From: Tillus elongatus
Lineage: Eukaryota > Arthropoda > Insecta > Coleoptera > Cleridae
DNA: 64,000 bases
Reading direction: 5' to 3'
NCBI GenBank assembly: GCA_964006375.1
Contig: OZ023268.1
Location: forward strand, 86,709,358-86,773,357
Shown: positions 63,181-64,000 of the stretch, piece after piece
How the letters are laid out: the number at the start of each line of letters is the position of its first letter
How positions within the stretch are numbered: the stretch's first letter is position 1
The notes under the pieces: model-generated
The model's input: the letters and a program-made list of their open reading frames with translations, nothing else
The model's database searches: none
Told to the model about the DNA's origin: nothing
Position numbers and translations under genes: made by a program

Positions 63181-64000
63181 AAAAAAAAAACAACTACACT
63201 TTACGTAACAAGTTTATTTTTATATGAAAGCCTGTACCTTAACTTATTTTTCCATATAATTTCCACCAATATTGAGACATTTATCGTAATACACAATCAG
63301 CTTTTGAAACCTCCATAGAAGTCTGCCGCCTGATTTGACAACCATTGCAACACAGCTGTTTTGACCTCATCAGCTTCTTCAAATGCAAGAAGATGTGATA
63401 GTCACTGGGCGCAAGATCGGGGCTGTATGAAGGATGATCAAGTATTTCCCAGTGAAAAGATGCGATGAGATCTTGAGTTCGAGAAGCTGCGTATTGTCTT
63501 GAAGCAAAATGACCCCCTTATTCAACATGCCTTGCTTTTTGTTTTGGATTACACGGCGCAGTTTTTTAAGATATCGCAATACGTGGTAGACTTTATTGTG
63601 TCATGACAAGACAAAAAATCTACAAGCAACACCCCCTTTCTGTCCCAAAACACACTACACATGATTTTTCAGTCTGAAATTGTTTGCTTGAATTTTACTT
63701 TCTTGGGTAATGTTGAATACTGCCATTCCATATTCCATGGACTGATGCTTCGATTCCGGTGTAACGTAAGCCAACCATTTTCTGTCGCTTGTGACAATTT
63801 GGATTAAAAATCATCACTATCCTCACTGTACTGCTTAAGGAAAGTCAATGCACTGGCTGCACATTTGCTTTTGTGCACCTCAGTCAACATTTTCGGTATC
63901 CAGCGTGAGCAAAACTTTCGATAATTTAAGCGTTTGGTCACCACTTCATAAAGAACACTTCTGGTGACTTTGGAAAGCTCTTCGGATGACGACAAAATTG
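63181..64000 (-). pseudogene. Mariner (DD34D-type) transposase, partial, runs off the window
   Basis: The minus strand reads KFCSRWIPKMLTEVHKSKCA (63804-63995), LIQIVTSDRKWLAYVTPESK (first catalytic Asp, canonical TGDE replaced by TSDR), LLQDNTQLLE (second Asp, His of HDN replaced by Gln), then in another frame SYSPDLAPSDYHIFLHLK (third Asp). It ends near NIGGNYMEK with a stop at about 63244. At least two frame breaks. The N-terminal DNA-binding half lies beyond 64000. A possible inverted-repeat end is near 63190-63215 (ACTACACTTTACGTAACAAG). Confidence 0.75.

Overview
The window looks like gene-poor, transposon-packed nuclear DNA from an arthropod, most likely an insect. Evidence: AT-rich sequence, long dinucleotide and trinucleotide tracts, errantivirus-like (17.6/297 group) LTR DNA, piggyBac and mariner/Tc1 transposases, several non-LTR retrotransposons, tRNA-derived SINEs and an insect-abundant transposase-like protein family. 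I found no host protein-coding gene, rRNA, genuine tRNA gene or CRISPR. The species cannot be named from the sequence alone.

Layout. 1-770 is an (AC)n tract. 961-5245 is a CR1-group non-LTR element with an intact 974-residue EN-RT ORF. 5339-7794 is a DD41D mariner-like element with about 440 bp inverted repeats and a transposase broken by two stops. 7.8-16.3 kb is mostly copies of one dispersed family, called TA-family here, with an internal (TA)n tract. 16.7-18.2 kb is a 1.47 kb palindromic element. 19-29.2 kb holds pieces of five retroelements (R2-like, RNase-H type, Penelope-like, CR1/Jockey-like and another RNase-H type). 29.4-29.9 kb is a SINE pair. 31.4-38.1 kb contains TA-family DNA plus a DUF7869-like gene split by later insertions. 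38.7-41.6 kb is an RNase-H retroelement followed by a piggyBac relic. 42.3-44.6 kb is a TA-family copy enclosing an envelope-gene fragment. 45.4-54.8 kb is a TA-family copy split by a complete 8.0 kb LTR retrotransposon. 55.9-58.4 kb is a complete piggyBac element with a dead transposase. 58.5-60.7 kb is a long-TIR mariner-like relic carrying a SINE. 60.7-61.3 kb is a short complete TA-family copy. 63.2-64 kb is a mariner transposase relic running off the end.

Main discoveries. (1) Four inverted-repeat ('foldback') insertions share one architecture. In three of them each arm carries a hammerhead-ribozyme-like motif: CUGANGA, a hairpin, then GAAA. Two are flanked by exact 12 bp target duplications and one by a 9 bp duplication. 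Together with Penelope-like coding relics at 26.0-26.3 kb, this suggests ribozyme-bearing non-autonomous Penelope-type elements. (2) The TA-family has subterminal inverted repeats that co-vary between its two ends, a hairpin at one end and a central (TA)n tract. That is Helentron/HINE (DINE-1-like) architecture. (3) Its (TA)n tract has been a landing site for at least three unrelated elements: DD41D, a foldback element and the LTR element. (4) The LTR element has LTRs differing at one base in 324, yet its pol departs from consensus at catalytic positions of RT and integrase.

No two elements here form a pathway. The relationships are nesting and relative age, which allow insertion order to be read directly.
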